From NCBI GenBank assembly GCA_947565485.1, contig CANOGG010000039.1:1-8545 (forward strand): DNA of 8,545 bases, read 5' to 3'. Under the pieces are notes generated by a model, which worked only from the letters and a program-made list of their open reading frames with translations, searched no databases and was not told the DNA's origin. This document shows positions 5,864 to 8,545 of this stretch, piece by piece. Position 1 is the first letter of the stretch. Every line of letters begins with the position of its first letter. A program made the position numbers and the translations under genes. The DNA is from an uncultured Mycoplasma sp. GTDB lineage: Bacteria > Bacillota_I > Bacilli_A > RF39 > UBA660.

Positions 5864-6730
5864 CTATCTTGCTTGTTTTTTGATAAGTTTGGCATGAATG
5901 GCAACTTTTTCAGTATCATTATAGCAAGTAGATAAAGTTAAAAGTTTATCTTTTGTTGAAAGCTCAGCATTGAAATTATACTTACTACGTTCAAGAATAG
6001 TTTCAATAAATTTTTGGTGAGATTCTTCACTACCAAAGCTATAGGTTAAGTAATAAGTCTCACTTGGTATTTTGTAGACTGAGACAATTTGCCAAAGAGT
6101 ATTTTCAGTTGGAGTAGATAGTTTAATGACATAATTATTAGAATTATTAAACCATTTACCACCATCATCAATTAAGTTCTTTAGGGAACCAAAAATGGTT
6201 TTATTTTGACGACCATGGCCGTAAATAATCGTATTATCAGCAAGATTATTAAGGCTTAGACGATAATCGATGAAAACCCAACCACCAGCATTTTTACTTT
6301 TATCAAAAGCATGGTTTAAGTAATAGTCATTATCTGGTCCTTTAACGATAGGATAATTGACGTTAGTACCAGAGAGACTTATAAAACCTACTGTGTCAGG
6401 GTTTTTCTTTTTGAGTTCGGTAAAGTCAACACTCATAAAAGGCATTTTAATAAATTCCCAATAGTCACTTGGTTTAGTTTCTTTGGGTGGGTTAATTATC
6501 TCTTGCTTTTTGTCGTTTTCATCAGCCGGAACTTCTTCGATAGGAGTTTCTTTTTCGATAGACTCCACTAGTTCGCCGATAGCTTTATTATCTTTATCCC
6601 AAAGGAAGATATTGCAGCCAGCGATTACAAGTCCGACTAAAGCTACGAATATAACAACGAGCCAGACCCAACCTTTTAATTTTTTCTTACCATTATTTTT
6701 AACATTTTTAACTTTATCTTTCTTTTTCAT
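5864..6730 (-). CDS. Class B sortase (cell-wall transpeptidase)
   Basis: Sortases cut a C-terminal sorting motif of secreted proteins and join them to peptidoglycan precursors on the outer membrane face. This 288-residue protein has a Lys-rich cytoplasmic N-terminus, one membrane anchor (about 20-43), an acidic/Pro-rich stalk (45-90) and a catalytic domain (about 97-285). VDFTELKKKNPDTVGFI, NYPIVKGPDNDYYL and NAGGWVFIDYR are class B signature blocks. Catalytic His172 lies in IIYGHG and Cys269 in LTLSTC. The third usual residue, an Arg six positions after the Cys region in the final strand, appears to be Lys275 (EKVAIHAKL). The ATG has a consensus AGGAGG eight bases upstream. It follows its probable substrate gene after a hairpin terminator, and the NPKTG protease lies next downstream, which suggests both are its clients. 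Class B assignment is secure; housekeeping versus dedicated role is not, so no srtB symbol is given. Confidence 0.93.
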   Translation of the reverse strand: MKKKDKVKNVKNNGKKKLKGWVWLVVIFVALVGLVIAGCNIFLWDKDNKAIGELVESIEKETPIEEVPADENDKKQEIINPPKETKPSDYWEFIKMPFMSVDFTELKKKNPDTVGFISLSGTNVNYPIVKGPDNDYYLNHAFDKSKNAGGWVFIDYRLSLNNLADNTIIYGHGRQNKTIFGSLKNLIDDGGKWFNNSNNYVIKLSTPTENTLWQIVSVYKIPSETYYLTYSFGSEESHQKFIETILERSKYNFNAELSTKDKLLTLSTCYNDTEKVAIHAKLIKKQAR

Positions 6731-6744
6731 AAGTAATTCCTCCT

Positions 6745-6771
6745 AAAATAAAAAGGTGATTTGCATCACCT
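6745..6771 (-). terminator. Intergenic hairpin terminator between surface protein and sortase
   Basis: AGGTGAT and ATCACCT pair over 7 bp around a GCAA loop and run into TTTTTATTTT on the minus strand. It is flanked by A-runs, so it could work in both directions. It lies between the beta-helix gene and the sortase ribosome site, and would let the substrate be made in excess of the enzyme, the sortase being read through or separately promoted. Confidence 0.75.
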
Positions 6772-6799
6772 AATTTTTTGATTGAATATTTAAATTAGA

Positions 6800-8077
6800 T
6801 TATCTAAATAAATATTTTTTAACAGCAACTGCTAATCCACCAAGACTAGTTAATGCTAATGAAACGTATCCCATGATGTTGTCGCCAGTTTTCTTGTCAT
6901 CGCCAGATTGGTCTGGTTTAGAATCACCTTTGTTTCCATCTGGATTTTCAGGTTTAACTGGGTCTGTTGGTTTCTTATCTGGATCTACTGGATCAGTTGG
7001 GATTGATGGATCAACTGCACTACCACCCATGATAGCCTTTAAGTTTTTAGTAATATTGTCAACATAAGATTGTGTACTTTTTACATAATTAGGTCTTGTA
7101 GCAGTAGCACTTATTTTTCCGGCAGCAGTAATTATTTCATTGTAAAGTACTTCTGTATATTTATCTTTAGCATCTGCAACTTTCTTTGCATCATCATCCC
7201 ATTTTTGGAATTCTTTCCATACTTTGTCAAATTCTGTGAAATCTGCTGAGATAGCTTGTAATTTGTAAGTACCAACACTGTCTTTAACCAATTTAAGTTC
7301 ATAGTCAGGAATGCTTACTTTTACACGAGCTGCATCTGCTGGACTCATTTGTGCTTCAAACTTAACAGTTTTGTTTGCTGCAAGTTCTAACGTTACATTC
7401 TCTGGGATTGTAATTTGAGCAGCAGGAGTAGTATCATCTGCTGGTGCTAAGTCACTGTTAAGAACAATAGTTGCTCCAGCTTGAGCATAAGTTAATGCTT
7501 CTTTTGGTCCTTCAACTCTACCACTGATTTTTAATTCATCTTTAGTAGCAGTTGGTGTTCCAATTGCTCCTCCGTTTACTGTTGCTTTTGCGCCTGTAAA
7601 TGTTACTGCTTTTAAATTACTATTAGTTATTGTTGCAGTTTTAGTTGCTATAACTGCGCCAGTACCAGTACCCTCAATTTTAACATTGTCTAAAATTAAG
7701 TTTGCTGCGCTTACGCAAGTTGCATCTTCACATACAAGTGTACCATTTTTAATAGTAACAACTGCTTCTTTAGTAGTACTAAATGCTGCGAATGCGCCTG
7801 TTGTTAATTTGTAGCCACCTAAATCAATAGTTATTGCTTTAATTTCAGCTGCATCAGCATCAGCACTTACTTTTTCTGCAACATCAAAGCCTTGTCCTGT
7901 AAGTGTTACATTACTTTTTAAAGTAACATTTTCTGTTAAAACAGAACCAGCAACACTTGCACTAGCTTCGCTTCCTCCTATTTCTTCTGCACTTGTTAAA
8001 GCAGGCATAGCAATGAATGCTAAAGCAGATACTGCAAGTACGTTTCTCATTTTAACTATGTTTTTTCCTTTAAACAT
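6800..8077 (-). CDS. Secreted beta-helix-like surface protein with C-terminal sorting signal
   Basis: A 425-residue predicted wall protein with no function I can name. The signal peptide has a basic start, a hydrophobic core and cleavage near A30 (ALTSA). Residues about 45-240 are short beta-repeat units, such as NVTLKSNVTLTG, ITIDLGGYKLTT, VTIKNGTL and LILDNVKIEG, resembling the pectin-lyase-like parallel beta-helix of many adhesins. Cys116 and Cys121 are close enough to form a small disulfide loop. A mostly helical part follows (about 277-350), then a Pro/Asp/Lys linker with TDPVDP and TDPVKP repeats (352-396). The end is a sorting signal: KKTGD (395-399), a hydrophobic stretch (about 401-418) and a KKYLFR tail. 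The motif lacks the usual Pro (NPKTG in the protease). The ATG has GAAAGG five bases upstream; a second in-frame Met at 10 has poorer spacing. It has the strongest promoter in the window and precedes the sortase. It could be an adhesin or structural wall protein; catalytic activity is not indicated. Confidence 0.88.
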   Translation of the reverse strand: MFKGKNIVKMRNVLAVSALAFIAMPALTSAEEIGGSEASASVAGSVLTENVTLKSNVTLTGQGFDVAEKVSADADAAEIKAITIDLGGYKLTTGAFAAFSTTKEAVVTIKNGTLVCEDATCVSAANLILDNVKIEGTGTGAVIATKTATITNSNLKAVTFTGAKATVNGGAIGTPTATKDELKISGRVEGPKEALTYAQAGATIVLNSDLAPADDTTPAAQITIPENVTLELAANKTVKFEAQMSPADAARVKVSIPDYELKLVKDSVGTYKLQAISADFTEFDKVWKEFQKWDDDAKKVADAKDKYTEVLYNEIITAAGKISATATRPNYVKSTQSYVDNITKNLKAIMGGSAVDPSIPTDPVDPDKKPTDPVKPENPDGNKGDSKPDQSGDDKKTGDNIMGYVSLALTSLGGLAVAVKKYLFR

Positions 8078-8102
8078 AAAAACCTTTCTCCTTTCATGTT
8101 AG

Positions 8103-8131
8103 AGTATATCAAAAATACCCCTTTTCGTCAA
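8103..8131 (-). promoter_or_regulatory. Strong sigma-A promoter of the beta-helix surface protein
   Basis: On the minus strand TTGACG (8126-8131), a 17-bp spacer and TATACT (8103-8108), with TG placed for an extended -10. This is the best promoter in the window (five of six at both boxes). The predicted start near 8096 gives a leader of about 20 nt that holds the AAAGGAGAAAGG ribosome site and little else. Confidence 0.85.
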
Positions 8132-8177
8132 TATATTTTATTCGCTTTTTTTTGAAAAAGTACATAAAAACGTAAAT

Positions 8178-8207
8178 ATTATACCTTTTCCATTCTTTTT
8201 TTAGCAA
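8178..8207 (-). promoter_or_regulatory. Second upstream promoter candidate
   Basis: TTGCTA (8202-8207), 18-bp spacer, perfect TATAAT (8178-8183) on the minus strand. It reads toward the beta-helix gene from 75 bp upstream of the main promoter. AT-rich DNA makes chance -10 boxes common, so support is moderate. Confidence 0.35.
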
Positions 8208-8217
8208 ATATGGTTAT

Positions 8218-8245
8218 ATTCTACTATTATTTTTTTAAAAGTCAA
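8218..8245 (-). promoter_or_regulatory. Third upstream promoter candidate
   Basis: TTGACT (8240-8245), a 16-bp spacer and TAGAAT (8218-8223) on the minus strand, each box five of six to consensus. It begins 36 bases after the stop of the upstream partial gene. The 203-base gap 8078-8280 contains these promoter-like sites and long A/T runs, and no convincing terminator for the upstream gene. Confidence 0.35.
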
Positions 8246-8280
8246 GTACCTTTTTGGATTTTTTTGCCAATTTTGGATGA

Positions 8281-8545
8281 TTACTTGTTTTTTGGTGTGT
8301 TTAATTTTTTGATGAGATTAGACATTATTTCATTGCTTTGGTATAGCTTTTCTAATTCTTCTTGGTTATCACAAATAAAGGGATATAGTAATCTTTCTAT
8401 GCTACAGGGTTCTTTGGCAGATATTTCAGCAAAAGATAATGTTTTTAAAAAAGGCATATTGATATCAATTACTTCAAAGAGATTGGTAAGTTCTATTTGG
8501 TATTTCTCTTCTATAAAGGTACTATGATACATAAAATCACCTTGG
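8281..8545 (-). CDS. 3' part of a gene cut by the window edge, possible Rpn/PD-(D/E)XK family
   Basis: The reading frame is open from the right edge (QGDF, then MYHSTFIEE) to the TAA stop at 8281. An ATG at 8530-8532 with AAGGTGA five bases upstream could start an 83-residue protein, but the frame stays open before it, and the sequence looks like the end of a longer protein. The pattern YHSTFIEEKYQIELTNLFEVIDINMP, then a Leu-rich ERLLYPFICDNQEELEKLY helix, resembles the tail of Rpn-type PD-(D/E)XK nuclease family proteins (recombination-promoting/transposase-like), after the nuclease core. The nuclease motifs would lie outside the window and cannot be seen. Family assignment is tentative; that it is coding is fairly likely. 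Confidence 0.5.
   Translation of the reverse strand, partial: QGDFMYHSTFIEEKYQIELTNLFEVIDINMPFLKTLSFAEISAKEPCSIERLLYPFICDNQEELEKLYQSNEIMSNLIKKLNTPKNK

Noticed and set aside
8210..8527. 105-codon open frame on the plus strand
   Set aside because: It is antisense to the partial gene at the right edge, Phe/Ser/Leu-rich as expected for the reverse of AT-rich coding DNA, with no ribosome site or recognisable motif.

Overview
The window is AT-rich (by eye about one third G+C). Every gene I can support lies on the minus strand, so the transcription order runs from the right edge to the left edge. The EF-Ts and S2 sequences are clearly of the Bacillota/Mycoplasmatota type. Shine-Dalgarno sites of the AGGAGG type, sigma-A-like promoters with TATAAT/TATACT -10 boxes, and sortase-anchored surface proteins all fit a low-GC Gram-positive with a peptidoglycan wall, possibly a gut Bacilli or RF39-like lineage. 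Trp codons I inspected are TGG and no ORF needs TGA read as Trp, so the standard code is adequate. The exact taxon cannot be fixed from this window.

Right half (8545 to 3910): a surface-protein region. It begins with the 3' part of a gene cut by the window edge, possibly an Rpn-type PD-(D/E)XK protein. Next is a promoter region with one very good sigma-A promoter and two weaker upstream candidates. This drives a secreted 425-residue protein with a beta-helix-like N-terminal half, a Pro/Asp/Lys wall-spanning stretch and a C-terminal sorting signal (KKTGD). A hairpin terminator then separates it from a class B sortase, which ends in its own terminator. A separately promoted 596-residue papain-family (C1) cysteine protease with a lectin-like domain and an NPKTG sorting signal follows, ending in another terminator. 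The simplest reading is that the sortase anchors both neighbours to the wall.

Middle (3900 to 2584): an AAA_14/DUF4143 ATPase gene with its own promoter. Two near-identical imperfect palindromes, spaced 40 bp centre to centre, lie just upstream and look like an operator pair. A consensus-like promoter on the opposite strand overlaps the distal palindrome.

Left third (2541 to 1): the conserved translation operon rpsB-tsf (ribosomal protein S2, EF-Ts), with its own promoter and a structured leader of about 117 nt that could be an autoregulatory S2 leader. S2 carries an unusual C-terminal extension ending in a Rho_N-like helix-extended-loop-helix domain. The operon ends in a terminator whose stem includes the tsf stop codon. 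Beyond it is a small coiled-coil protein with a possible zinc ribbon, where many Firmicutes have pyrH.

The most promising material for follow-up is the sortase/protease/beta-helix locus with a Lys at the usual catalytic Arg position of the sortase, the S2-Rho_N fusion, and the paired palindromes before the ATPase gene. No RNA genes (tRNA, rRNA), CRISPR arrays or insertion sequence ends were found. No gene-free stretch exceeds about 205 bases.
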